DNA of 64,000 nt from Nigrospora sphaerica (GCA_018287875.1 JAGVVL010000022.1:1364001-1428000); one strand, 5' to 3'; positions 26,154-36,354 are shown, numbered from the stretch's first letter. Notes: generated by a model from the letters alone, not told the origin. Numbers and translations are program-made.

Positions 26154-27482
26154 ATGCAAACACGGTTCACGTACTTCTCAGGTTCAGCTCTCGCCACTTT
26201 CTTCATGCTTCTTTCAATGTGCCCGTCTGTTCTGCTTTTAGTTGCTGCCACTCTGCTTCCATTGGCCACTGGATGTAAGATGGCGCTGCCACCAAGCCAA
26301 GATCCATGGTACCAAGCACCGGCTGGCTTCGAAAAGGCTGCGCCTGGTACCATTCTCCGCATTCGACCCGACCCCAAATTGGCCAACCTGACCAAAAGCC
26401 TCGGCAGCCTCGCCGGCGCCTACAATATCCTCTATCGGTCGACGGACGCCGCCGAAAGACCGTCATGGGCCGTCACCACCCTCCTCGTCCCGTTGTCGCC
26501 CAGTAAGGACGCGAAGTTGCTCTCTTACCAGATCCCTTACAACTCGGCCGACGTCGATGCCAGTCCGAGCTACCTCCTTGACGATTATTTGCGGGGCGGG
26601 CCCGTAATCCCGGTTCTCAAGCACGACTTGAACCCGTCACTGGACAACGGCTGGTTAGTCAGCGTGCCCGACTTCGAGGGGCCGCTGGCCGCCTTCGGCC
26701 TGTGTCTGCGCGCCGGCTACGCCGTCCTGGATGCTGTCCGGGCCGTCCTCGGCTCAGAGCACGTGGCCGATGCCGCGGCGGTGCGCTCAGCGCTCTGGGG
26801 CTACTCGTACGGCTCCGCGGCCAGCGGGTTTGCGGCCGAGCTGCAGCCGGCCTACGCGCCCGAGGTCCGCCTCGCCGGCGTCGCGCTGGGCGGCGTGCTC
26901 AGCAACGCCATCGCGAGCCTCTTCTCGGCCAGCGGCACCCTGTACGCCGGCCTCATCCCCAGCGGCGCCCTCGGGAGCACCGCCGAGTTCCCCGCCATGC
27001 GCGACAACCTCGTCGGCCGCCTCAAGACCGAGGGGCCCCAGAACGCCACCGGCTTCCTCGCCGCCCTGCGCATGCGCATCGACGAGGCCACCTACGCTTT
27101 CGCGTACCAGGACATCGGCGGCTACTTCGTCGGCGACGACGGTCTCGAGGGCTTCGTGAATGCCCCGGAATTCAAGAGCATCCTCGAGGCCAACGCGCAA
27201 ATGGGGGTGCACGGGGTGCCGCAGACGCCCGTCTTTGCCTACCAAGCCATTGGCGATGCCATCACTAGCATTCACGACACCGAGAAGCTGGTCAAGAAGT
27301 ACGGAGATGCCGGAACTCGGGTTTTGCTCCAGCGTAACACGGTCGGTGATCATATCACGGAGCCCATGAACGGAGGACCGCGTGCTTTGAACTTTATTAC
27401 GCAGGCGTTGGACGGGAATCTTGGGGAGGAATTCCCCGCGTCAGGGTACCGCATTGAGGACGTGACTGTCGACCTGTCGTAA
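26154..27482 (+). CDS. Secretory lipase (CAL-A / LIP family)
   Basis: Single exon, 442 aa. The protein is an alpha/beta hydrolase of the fungal secretory-lipase family, which hydrolyses triacylglycerols and other esters outside the cell. The nucleophile elbow is GYSYG with Ser218; Asp368 lies in QAIGDAITS and His400 in TVGDHITEP. The spacings of 150 and 32 residues equal those recalled for Candida antarctica lipase A (Ser184, Asp334, His366). The N-terminus is hydrophobic, and the likely signal peptide is MLLSMCPSVLLLVAATLLPLATG. The ATG at 26154 may therefore be upstream of the functional start, with Met19 or Met22 as alternatives. The gene stands alone. Confidence 0.92.
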   Translation: MQTRFTYFSGSALATFFMLLSMCPSVLLLVAATLLPLATGCKMALPPSQDPWYQAPAGFEKAAPGTILRIRPDPKLANLTKSLGSLAGAYNILYRSTDAAERPSWAVTTLLVPLSPSKDAKLLSYQIPYNSADVDASPSYLLDDYLRGGPVIPVLKHDLNPSLDNGWLVSVPDFEGPLAAFGLCLRAGYAVLDAVRAVLGSEHVADAAAVRSALWGYSYGSAASGFAAELQPAYAPEVRLAGVALGGVLSNAIASLFSASGTLYAGLIPSGALGSTAEFPAMRDNLVGRLKTEGPQNATGFLAALRMRIDEATYAFAYQDIGGYFVGDDGLEGFVNAPEFKSILEANAQMGVHGVPQTPVFAYQAIGDAITSIHDTEKLVKKYGDAGTRVLLQRNTVGDHITEPMNGGPRALNFITQALDGNLGEEFPASGYRIEDVTVDLS

Positions 27483-28509
27483 TTAGCCAGATGTATTTGC
27501 ACTGGCGGAGTGTTTAGATGGATGTGCACTTGGAGTGTGTCACTGGCAAACCGCTCACTGTACCATATTCGATAACGCCTTTGCGAAATCCACGGGAAAA
27601 CCTATGACTATTTTGGTTACTTGGAGTGATACAAAAGATACAACGCCGTGTTTGTATCGGAGAATCCTGGTTTGTGTTGGAGGTCAGAGTAACTTGTGCT
27701 GCCTGGAGCTTTCTAGACATCAGGATCCTATGGGGACTCACGGCTTGCCATCCTTCAAAGAGACGCGCCCCAGGTACAACCCCTCCTGCATCACTTTTGA
27801 AAACACCGTTCGTTCCGTTCGGTTCGCCAACTTGCGTCCACTCCCTTTTGCGTCTATTTGCGCAGTTCATCGACACGCATCCCTGGTATCATCCATTTCT
27901 CCTCGCTGCCCTCGGGAGGTACCACAAAGCCCATGTGCTAATGCTTCCACGTTCAGTTTCGGCCGCGTCAATTCCAACACTCGTGGTGCTGTGCAACACT
28001 CCACGTTCCTTCCTTGTGACCTTCGCAAAGCATCGTCGAGGTCTGCCCGCCAATACATAAACACGACACGTCCGCAAAATCTTCTAATAACACATATCGG
28101 AGGTATCATTTATGCTTGCCCTTGTAACAGGAGGTTCCTGCTAACGTGCTTTGGTGTTCAGTTTAGCCGCGTTCGAGGCCACGCGTTCTCCTGCGTGGAC
28201 TGCCACCACGAAAAACACCGCCGACATCTGGGCATCACTTCCCTTTCAATCCAACTTCGCCGCATCGTTCAAGAGCACACGTTGCGACAGCCGTTACCCA
28301 TCATAGTCGCGTCAGCAAAGCAGCCCCGAGGCCCGCTTATCAACTCAACCCTGACTTTTTCTAACAGTGTTCTACGGCAGGCGCCCACTTCCCCAACCCC
28401 CGCTTCTGTCCGCTACAAAGCACGCCCACCAAGGGCCTCAAATTGATCCCACTTCAATACCAGCCCTTTTCCTCGCAGTTTAAGACGGCTTTTATCGACC
28501 TACTCTGCC
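27483..28509. other. Intergenic stretch containing one long uncertain open frame
   Basis: The stretch is about 1 kb of roughly balanced base composition. It is dominated by the open frame described separately (27604-28446). Just before the next gene, a pyrimidine-rich CCTTTTCCTCGCAG at about 28465-28479 looks like a 3' splice site, so the downstream gene may have a 5' UTR intron here. Confidence 0.5.
27604..28446 (+). CDS. Uncertain open frame of 280 codons, no recognised domain
   Basis: An uninterrupted frame runs from ATG to TGA in sequence of only moderate GC content; without the ATG requirement it extends back to about 27535. The translation is rich in Cys, His, Arg and Ser, with no signal peptide, membrane helix or known motif. 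Codon third positions are not biased towards G/C as in the clear genes of this window, which argues against a highly expressed gene. It ends 63 bases before the coiled-coil gene on the same strand. It could be a lineage-specific gene, a degraded gene or a chance frame within a leader region. Confidence 0.25.
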   Translation: MTILVTWSDTKDTTPCLYRRILVCVGGQSNLCCLELSRHQDPMGTHGLPSFKETRPRYNPSCITFENTVRSVRFANLRPLPFASICAVHRHASLVSSISPRCPREVPQSPCANASTFSFGRVNSNTRGAVQHSTFLPCDLRKASSRSARQYINTTRPQNLLITHIGGIIYACPCNRRFLLTCFGVQFSRVRGHAFSCVDCHHEKHRRHLGITSLSIQLRRIVQEHTLRQPLPIIVASAKQPRGPLINSTLTFSNSVLRQAPTSPTPASVRYKARPPRASN

Positions 28510-29151
28510 ATGGATTCAGATTGGGATGAGCAGATCAAGCTTCAGGATGAAGAGTGGAGAAAAGCAGGACAGGCGGTCATAGAGAAGTGGGGTAGCGGTT
28601 CAAGGAGAGCGATCGAAGACGCCATCAACTCTCTAAGCCGACCACAATTCAACGCACAAATGTACTCCTGGGACCTCTTCTGTTCGAAAAAGGAACTGGA
28701 GGCAGAGAAGCGGGACATGGTGAACAAGTTGAAGACGGTAGAGGCGAAGACGGAACAGGAGAGCAATGTGGAGAAGAAAGAGAAGTGCCAACATCAAAAA
28801 GAGCTTGCATCAGCCAAGGACTGCATTCGGAGGCTTCAGCGAAAACTCGTCCAGTTGGCGGAACAGAAGAGCGAGCTGAAAAAAGAGAAGAAAATGCTGC
28901 AGTTGGAAAAGCGGAAGATGGTGGAGGAGTGGGGAAAGCTAGAGGACGCGATCAATGAGCAAATCGGAAAACTGGAGGAGTGTATGGGAAGTCTCGAGGA
29001 CGAAGAATCCGCCGCCATGATGATCGACACTATTGGCCCGTTCGTCAGTGTGGTCCCTCGCAATAACAACGTTTTCGAGATGTCACTGGAGGAGGATCGA
29101 CTCAAGGAGGGGCTGTACAAGCGCTTCTGTGAGACTCAGAGACCCTCTTAG
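28510..29151 (+). CDS. Coiled-coil protein of unknown function
   Basis: Single exon, 213 aa. The centre (about residues 58-160) is a continuous Lys/Glu/Gln-rich heptad-like stretch (KKELEAEKRDMVNKLKTVEA, then QLAEQKSELKKEKKMLQLEK), predicted to form a long coiled coil. Short globular-looking ends carry WDEQIKLQDEEW and MIDTIGPFVSVVPRNNN. No signal peptide or membrane segment is present. Codon usage is less GC-biased than in the neighbouring metabolic genes. The start ATG has a good context (ctgccATGG). I do not recognise a family; such proteins are often lineage-specific. Protein-protein interaction is the only role that can be suggested. Confidence 0.75.
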   Translation: MDSDWDEQIKLQDEEWRKAGQAVIEKWGSGSRRAIEDAINSLSRPQFNAQMYSWDLFCSKKELEAEKRDMVNKLKTVEAKTEQESNVEKKEKCQHQKELASAKDCIRRLQRKLVQLAEQKSELKKEKKMLQLEKRKMVEEWGKLEDAINEQIGKLEECMGSLEDEESAAMMIDTIGPFVSVVPRNNNVFEMSLEEDRLKEGLYKRFCETQRPS

Positions 29152-32100
29152 GAGTAACATTACGACCCAAAAGACGAAAGGGTTCGCAGATGCGTCGGTG
29201 GCTGGTGGCGGCTACATGCGGATAGGCAGGGCTATCACTAATTTCCGTCCAGGAGGCTTGAGAGGTGGCATTTGCAGATGTATTGGAAGGTTAGGCTGAT
29301 GAGCTCGTAGGATATGTAGCTGTTGAAATGTTCTTTTGGCAGGAAAACGACGAGCTCCCAGTAAAAGCAGAACCCGTTGTTAATTGTCCTCCCTTAGATC
29401 GATTCTGCACCACTCACCCCCACTAAGACTCACACCAGTTGGACGGGCAGCAGAAATCCGAGTCGAGCTAGACAGAAATTACAACCCACGCGAGTCACCA
29501 CGTCGCAATTTCTATACTAGTCCATTATCTCTCCAAATCAACCGCAATCCGCCATCTGCAGATCTTGGGTAATAGAAGGTGCCGTCCATCACGCTTAAAT
29601 TGTGGTAGAGTGCCGCCGGCTTATGTGCTTTCCACAGAACACGTGTGGCTCATTGGTCGGCCGTCCAGAAGATTAATCCCAAAGATAAGCTACACGCACA
29701 CCCCACCCAGCCAAAGACCAAAGCTACAGCGCCCGCTACTCAGGGACTCTACTCTAGGTATTCCGAATGCATCTGTTGATTGACGAGGTTACCGCATGTA
29801 CAGCGGCGTACAGGGAATATGGAGGACGTTACGATTGAATTTTGAGCTGCAGACACCCCCGCTGTCGCCGTGACTAGGGAAACCGGAGGCCAAGACCCAA
29901 TGAGATAGGGTCGACGAGCTAAAGTTGTGATGTATAAACTTTACAGGCGGATGGACCGGCATGCCCGGCACTCTACTGACACCCAGTAACAAGTACGACA
30001 CCGAAAAGAACTAGCGACAATACCCAGCCAATCAATTTCGCCGCTGCGGAACCGCTCCAGCATAAGAGTTTTTGGAGACAGGAGAAAATTCCTAAGTCCC
30101 GTTAACCTCATGCCAGCCAAGCGTAACACCGCGCGTGGCGGGTGTGGTTCTTAGCTTCAAGGCGGCGGGGCGTGCCCTCTAGTGAACGTCACACGAAATC
30201 TTGAAACCGGCAGCGCTCAATGCAACTTATCCGCTAATTACCTCTCCACTTGTTCAGGCGTTCCAGTTGGGTTGATGAAAAAGGACAAGATTCGTATTCC
30301 TTGGGTCACACTGACTATTACCCCTTTCCTCCATAGTTTAACCGCCGCTGAATCCTGGCGTCGTTCAGCTCCTCATAGCTGCGGTTGCGCACATAACAGA
30401 CACAGCCGTAAATGCGCGTGTTACATAAGACGCGAGCTCGGCACCCCTATCTTCATCATGCATCCGGAAGCTAGAGGCGCCAGATGTCAGGGTTAGATAT
30501 GGCGCCGTGTCATCCGCATAAGCTCCTGCCGCTTTGACTGAGCCCCCAAGGACCATCTGACACCGGTAAAAGAGCCCTCTCCCGTCGTTGTGCCGTGGAA
30601 TAAAGTCAGCCTTGAGCTATTTATGTGGCCGAGCATTTCCTTGGCTGGGCAATCAAAGCAGGCGAATGTGCTAGATTTTGAATGATTGGTTCATCCTTCT
30701 TGACCAAGTGCAATACATTCATGTACCATTAGCCTCGAGGTTGCGCGCATTCTTCATCTGAACCAAGGAAGGTCGTAGGTCGCCACGAGAGAAAACACGA
30801 GGTTTCTCCAAGTGCTTTCAAGTCACCCTGAGAGAGTTGAGATCGGCACATCCCATGATGGTTCACCAGACCGCCGTACTGGTTCGCACGAGACGCTGTG
30901 GCGGCAAGCCCACAAGCTATGCTCACGTACTGGCCGTTGCTGTTTTTAAGTCGCTCTCATTGGCGTTGGGGGATGTGATCGATCGACAGCGAGTGCCGAC
31001 TTAGCATGGAAAGCGCCCCCAGAAGAGGCGATCATCGACTAGAGCGAAACTGCGCTTGGGGATCGACACCTCGTGAGCCCTTGGGCTCGTATTCTTGTCA
31101 CTAGTTGCGGCGGTAGTAGGCAGTTCACACCGCAGGATGCCCCTTTACCAGAACTCCGAGGTGAGTAGAATAACAGTCTTCACGGCGGAGGCGCCGTTGT
31201 CGACGAGAGGTCTCCGCGCTCAGCCTTGATGCATTGCCAAGAAAGTGTGGAACGACCTTCATGGGGAAAGCGAGGAGCTAGAAGACAGGGTTTCAGATCA
31301 TTACCAAAAGCGATGGCCTAGTTCTAGAACTGGATTGAGTCGCTGGAGATGCTGCAGGAACGTGACTAGGAGAATCGCCCAAAGAGTTGCCAAGCCATCA
31401 AGAGTTATGGAGGCGCCGCCGTCCCGGGCTTGATCTTTCGGCTCCCGCGATGCGCTGATTGGGCCGACAGGGCGAGCTGGAGCCGTTCGGTGGCCGGTGG
31501 GAACGCCGGCTGATTACGAGGTATCCACCGCAATCTTGCCGCGCCCCTATTCCGGGCCACTACGGGGTAAAGATCCGCATGCCAACAGAGAGCCTCGCGC
31601 CGCTCGCCAACGATTGGCTCTCTGTTTCCGACATATTGCTTCTTCCCGATCTGACCGATATTTCTCCTGCAGGCATGCTGGGACCGCGTGGGGGCGGCGA
31701 GGCCGTTGAAGTTTGTTGGGAATCTGACTGCTGTGGCGTCGCCATCTCGCGGGTTCCTACCCTGAATCGCCGCCGTTGGACATAGGGCAACCGCATGGTA
31801 GGCCAAGACGGAACACAAGCAGCCTTGTGGGATAGGATGGCCGACTGCCTGCGCCACTCTTGCCCTACCAGCCCGGCCGGCAAGGCCGGTACGGCAACAA
31901 GTCGGCATTGCCGTCATCTACTGGCGTCCCCCGTTGATTTTGTGCCCACCCCGGCGCTTGGCGGGCGGTAGCTAACGCTGGTGCGGCTGTGGCGTCGCCC
32001 TAAAAGGCTTCGACGCCTTCTAGCGCCAGCTTTCGTCCTGCGAGTGACGTGGGTGCTTGGCTGCGACTTGTCCACCCCTGTTCATGAGGCGCAGGGGCAG

Positions 32101-32594
32101 GCAAGGCCTGTGGCTAGGGCACATAGGCAGGCCCGAGAGCACTGGCGACGGCGCAGTCTTTGCATCTAGCCGGGATCAGATACTGACACCAGCCACGCTG
32201 TAAATAGGGCAGAGGCACCAGCGACGAGCGGTCGGGCAGAGTGGAGACGGGATGACAGGGTCTATATTTAGTCTCGTATTTGAGGGCTGTGGGGTCACAG
32301 CCCCCACTACAACTCATCAACGAGTTTGACGATCACCTCCCAAAGCAGAGGTTCACGATCGTTTGTGTAGTTGGCGCCGTATTGCTCGCGGCAGCCCAAG
32401 ACGACAGCCATGTGTATAAAGCAAAGGATGCCTCTTGGTTGAAATGGCATTCTCCTCTCATCATCACCACCACCGTTCTCTCATCCGACACTCACTCTTT
32501 ACGACTTAATATCTCACGACCTTCTTTCACATCCAACTAGCACTGCTACCACAACACTCTCTCACGCAACCCAACTTTAATCACCACCGCCAAA
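29152..32594. other. 3.4-kb intergenic stretch
   Basis: Moderate-GC sequence with only short frames; a GC-richer island at about 31400-32170 gives random-looking translations. The right end is the promoter of the cysteine-rich repeat gene: a TATAAA at 32415-32420 and a CA/CT-rich leader up to the start codon. No tRNA, transposon or conserved domain is visible. Confidence 0.6.
32415..32420 (+). promoter_or_regulatory. TATA box candidate of the cysteine-rich module gene
   Basis: TATAAA lies 175 bases upstream of the start codon and is followed by a C/A/T-rich, purine-poor leader typical of strongly expressed fungal secreted-protein genes. The assignment is based on position only. Confidence 0.5.
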
Positions 32595-33482
32595 ATGCAG
32601 TTCACCCAAGCCATCGCCGCCGCCATCCTGGCCTACACCGCCGTCGCCGCCCCGGCCAGCGCCCCTCACTTCGAGCTCGGCACTCCGGTCTACCAGCCCG
32701 CGCCGACCTCCAAGAACGGCACGCCCGTTTACCAGGGCAACTGCGAGCAGCTCGACACCATCTGCCGCACCCTGCCCGACGCCAACATGGCCCAGTGCTC
32801 GGCCGAGCAGGCCAAGTGCCAGGACACCTGCGCCAAGGCCAACAACGCCTGCCGCGGCGCCGAGGGCGCCAACATGGCCACCTGCTCGGCCGACTACGCC
32901 AGCTGCCTGGGCAAGAACCCCTACGCCAAGCGCGACGAGCCCTTCTTCCTGCTCGGCGAGCCCCTCACCCGCACCGCCCCTTCCTCCTCGGCCGGCGAGC
33001 CCGTGACCCGCCTGACCTGCAAGCAGGCCGACACCGAGTGCCGCACCCAGCCCGGCGCCAACATGGCCCAGTGCTCGGCTGACAAGGCCAAGTGCCTCGC
33101 CAACTGCGACACCGCCGACTCGACCTGCCGCGTCGCCCCCGACGCCAACATGTCCTCCTGCTCGGCCGCCAAGGCCCAGTGCTACGGCTTCAACCCCTAC
33201 GAGAAGCGCGACGAGCCCTTCTTTCTGCTCGACGAGCCCCTCACTCGCACCGCCCCTTCCTCCTCGGCCGGCGAGCCCGTGACCCGCCTGACCTGCAAGC
33301 AGGCCGACACCGAGTGCCGCACCCAGCCCGGCGCCAACATGGCCCAGTGCTCGGCTGACAAGGCCAAGTGCCTCGCCAACTGCGACACCGCCGACTCGAC
33401 CTGCCGCGTCGCCCCCGGCGCCAACATGTCCTCCTGCTCGGCCGCCAAGGCTCAGTGCTACGGCTTCAACCCCTACAACTAA
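32595..33482 (+). CDS. Secreted Kex2-processed protein with three tandem eight-cysteine modules
   Basis: Single exon, 295 aa. A signal peptide (cut near residue 19) is followed by three modules of about 92 aa. Lys112-Arg113 (NPYAKR) and Lys204-Arg205 (NPYEKR) are Kex2 sites at the module joints, each followed by DEPFFLL. Every module starts with a paired G-[TE]-P-[VL] linker and then eight cysteines as two half-repeats of C-x6-C-x10-C-x6-C joined by x3. Each half-repeat contains ANM-x2-CSA, so there are six half-repeats and 24 cysteines in all. Modules 2 and 3 are almost identical. Processing in the Golgi should release three small disulfide-rich proteins. The spacing does not match hydrophobins or CFEM, and I recognise no family. 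An effector, antimicrobial or wall-associated role is speculation. The start has a good context (cgccaaaATGC). Confidence 0.93.
   Translation: MQFTQAIAAAILAYTAVAAPASAPHFELGTPVYQPAPTSKNGTPVYQGNCEQLDTICRTLPDANMAQCSAEQAKCQDTCAKANNACRGAEGANMATCSADYASCLGKNPYAKRDEPFFLLGEPLTRTAPSSSAGEPVTRLTCKQADTECRTQPGANMAQCSADKAKCLANCDTADSTCRVAPDANMSSCSAAKAQCYGFNPYEKRDEPFFLLDEPLTRTAPSSSAGEPVTRLTCKQADTECRTQPGANMAQCSADKAKCLANCDTADSTCRVAPGANMSSCSAAKAQCYGFNPYN
32934..33479 (+). repeat. Two near-identical 276-base coding repeats
   Basis: The repeats at 32934-33209 and 33210-33479 encode modules 2 and 3 of the cysteine-rich protein. Over the roughly 267 aligned bases I count five differences. The second copy lacks the final Glu-Lys-Arg codons of the first and ends in an Asn codon followed by the stop. 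Confidence 0.95.
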
Positions 33483-34984
33483 GGTGGCCTCACGGGTGAC
33501 GACGGGAACTGGATAATGGTGGAAAATGTGTACATACGCAACTCTTAGACGAACATAATATTCACATAGACCGTGGTCATATACTCACTCCCACAACATG
33601 CCATTAAGTGATGTAGAGCGCACAGTCTTGTCTAGTGCTTCCTGCTTAATATCTTGGTGTTGCTTATGAGTCTTTAGTTGCTACTAAGGCGTGGCTACAC
33701 CAAGCTTCGCTCAGTATATGAGTCAGTATTGCATTTCCTGCCGGCTTCAATACGCGACCGACCATTTTCGAAACAACTTTTAACAGACTGGGGCCTCTTG
33801 ATAGTATTCTAGGTAAGACCTCCTGGACAATGCGACTCTCAGTTCCTGTACTTCAGTTTGGCGGTTTGTTTACATAGGATACGTGTTTCACAGAGTAGGG
33901 ACTCAGTCATAAAAACATGGTCATGTTTTACCGAGAAAAATGAACATAGGACCTTGTCAGTAGCACGTGACATCCGATGGGCCTGAGGGACGAGAGAAAT
34001 AACCGACGGAAGGAGCGAGCTGATGGGAGTTGAGAACAGTGACAAGGAAATATCTAGATGTGGGACATCCTCGAAAGGAGAAATGCGGAACCATGACGTG
34101 GGTTATATTGAATGTATCGGAGGGTGATAGTTGATTTGCAAAGGTGGCTATGGTGGATGAGTGAGTTGATTTATTGAGAATGAAGAAAAAGCAGCAAGTG
34201 AGTAAAGGAAGAAGACCCGCGCTTTACAAACGTATGAGCCAGTGGGAATACCAAGTCGCCCGACAATGATGTGTGCGGATTTCATTCATGATCAGAGTAG
34301 CGAGATTCTTGACTCCCATTCACTCAGTGCCGTGCTATCCGTCTAGATAAAAACTTTTCAGTCAGACGAGGCTAAATACATCATGGATAATTCTTCTACA
34401 GGGGTAAATATAGAAAAAGAGAAGGCGAATTTACGAGCTTCTCAGCCACCACGCTCTCGCGTTCTTTTTCGAACCCCAGAGTTAACGTCATCACACTCCT
34501 GTGACCACTCACGCGCTTCCCTGTCCCGCCACGCGCCATTAAAAGGGTGTCGGGATCCCGGGAAGGTCGCCAAGAAAGTCATCACGCAGGTGCTCGCCGG
34601 ATCCTTCCGTTGCTCAGCGTGATTGACTCGGTTAAAAGCTCAAGGTTTAAAGGGTTCCTATTGGCCGAATTCGGGAGGCTCAGTCTCGGTCCCCTGGAGG
34701 GCTTGCTGATCTGAGGTGAGATGCACCAGTCACGTTAAAGAGTAAAGGATTAGGTCACGCCGTTCCTGATCGTATGCTAGCGCCATTCGGCGGTCAGTCT
34801 TGCGAAGATGTACGGGAAAATTAACAGGAGGTTTTGCAACGGCATTGAAGAGAAATGACTATAAATGGGGGAACTCCCCAGTGGAAAGAAGGTTCATCTC
34901 CATCAGTACATTCGTATAAGACCGAACAATCTAAAACTACAAGAAAGAAATCTCCGCAATCCACCAACTCCGTCCAAGCCCACC
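33483..34984. other. 1.5-kb intergenic stretch
   Basis: AT-richer sequence than the flanking genes. It carries the 3' flank of the cysteine-rich gene and the promoter of the SDR gene (TATAAA at 34860-34865). A 79-codon frame at 34383-34622 has no features and is probably chance. Confidence 0.6.
34860..34865 (+). promoter_or_regulatory. TATA box candidate of the SDR gene
   Basis: TATAAA lies 120 bases upstream of the SDR start codon and is followed by an A-rich leader ending in caccATG. The assignment is based on position only. Confidence 0.5.
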
Positions 34985-36103
34985 ATGTACCACTCCAAGT
35001 CCAACAACCCCGGCGTTGCCGTCGTCATCGGCTCCGGTTCGCTCTATCTTCCCATCAGCCCCTAGCCGAAACTGAGCTAATTCTTTTCCCAGCGAGCGGC
35101 ATAGGAAGGGCCACGGCGCTTGCATACGCACGCGAAGGCGCGCGCGGACTCGTCGTCGCCGACTTGAACCTCCCTGGTGTCCAGGAGACGGCTGAGCAAG
35201 CCCGCGAAATCGCCACACACCCAGACTTTGACGTTCTGGCACTGCACACCGACGTGCGGGTCTACGAGACCGTCGAGAAGGTTTTTGATGAGGCTGTGGC
35301 CCGCTTCGGGCGCGTCGACTATAGTGTGACCACTGCGGGTGTATGTTTAAGGGCCCTCCTCCCCCCCGTTTCTTGTTTTCCGCCGGAGCACTGCTTCCCG
35401 AGGCACCGAGGATATCACGACTGACTTTGCATCGTGGCACCTCGGGTAGATCGCAGTGAGCCGCGGCATCATCGCTGAGAACCCCCTGGACGCGTACGAC
35501 GACACGCAGGCGACGAACGCCAAGGGCGTGCTGCACCACACCAAAGCCGCCGTGCGTGTGATGCTGAAGCAGGACGTGGCGGTGCTGCAGGGCCCCGCGC
35601 GCGTGCGTCAGCTGGGCCGCGGCGCCATCGTCAACACATGCTCCGTTGCCGGCCTCATTGGCCTCCCGGGTATAGTTGAGTACGCGGCGTCCAAGTTTGC
35701 CGCGGTAGGGATTACGAAGGTGGCCGGTACGTTTGCGTCCTTCGGGGCCGTCCCCTCTCTCGCACCCCATACCGTGGCCCCGTTACCCCTGCGCAACGTA
35801 TGATTTCCCGTCGGGGGGCTGACAAGAACGCCAACAGCCAACGAGTACGCGACTTCGCAGATCCGCATCAACGGCATGTGCCCCGGTTCCGTCGAGACGC
35901 CGCTTCTAGAGCGGCTCCTGGGCGGACACGCCGAGTCACGCGCCGGCACCATCACCACGACGCCTCTGCGCCGCATCGCCGACGTCGACGAGATTGCCGA
36001 TGCCATCCTGTTCCTCACCGGCGTGACGGGCAGCTTTGTGACGGGCACGGCCATGGTGGTGGACGGGGGGTACGTTAACTCTCAGCCCTCACTTCTGGCC
36101 TAG
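34985..36103 (+). CDS. Short-chain dehydrogenase/reductase (SDR)
   Basis: Four exons: 34985-35036, 35093-35340, 35450-35726 and 35838-36103; 280 aa. The introns of 56, 109 and 111 nt are all phase-consistent. The first exon ends inside the nucleotide-binding motif, which is restored by splicing as VVIGSASGIGRA. A classical SDR layout follows: an Asp in LVVADLN at the end of beta-2, TTAG in place of NNAG, a conserved Asn in QATNAKGV, the catalytic Ser165 in NTCSVAG and the Y178-x3-K182 pair (YAASK). The C-terminus ends in the usual MVVDGGY. The protein is a soluble NAD(P)-dependent oxidoreductase; the substrate cannot be told. It lies at the left edge of the metabolic group. Intron 1 uses an unusual GTTCGC donor. 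Confidence 0.92.
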
Positions 36104-36354
36104 ATCAGACGCGGCACGTGAAAGACGGTACCAGGGGCACCAAGCACATAGGTAAACATAAAGGCGTTGGAGGGAATTCGCTAATAGTAGAGATAATGTC
36201 GCCCGAGCTGGATTCGGTGACCCGCCCCATTCTTTAGACCAGTTTCCTATCCTAACGTTTCTTCAATATACAAAGATGAATTCATCACGACTTGCTGTTT
36301 TTATTTTCCTCCTTCAGTTCGGTTGTACCTCACACTCTAAAAGACACGCCACTC
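36104..36354. other. Convergent intergenic spacer
   Basis: Only 251 bases separate the stop codons of the SDR gene (+) and the S66 peptidase gene (-), so their 3' UTRs are close or overlapping. Confidence 0.7.

Noticed and set aside
32595..33482. Cysteine-rich modules as hydrophobin or CFEM domains
   Set aside because: Eight cysteines per module, but no adjacent Cys-Cys pairs (hydrophobin), and the regular C-x6-C-x10-C-x6-C spacing does not fit CFEM.
32595..33482. Precursor of a ribosomally made cyclic peptide (dikaritin type)
   Set aside because: Kex2 sites are present, but the repeats are 90-residue disulfide modules rather than short Tyr-containing cores, and no UstYa-like (DUF3328) gene is in the window.
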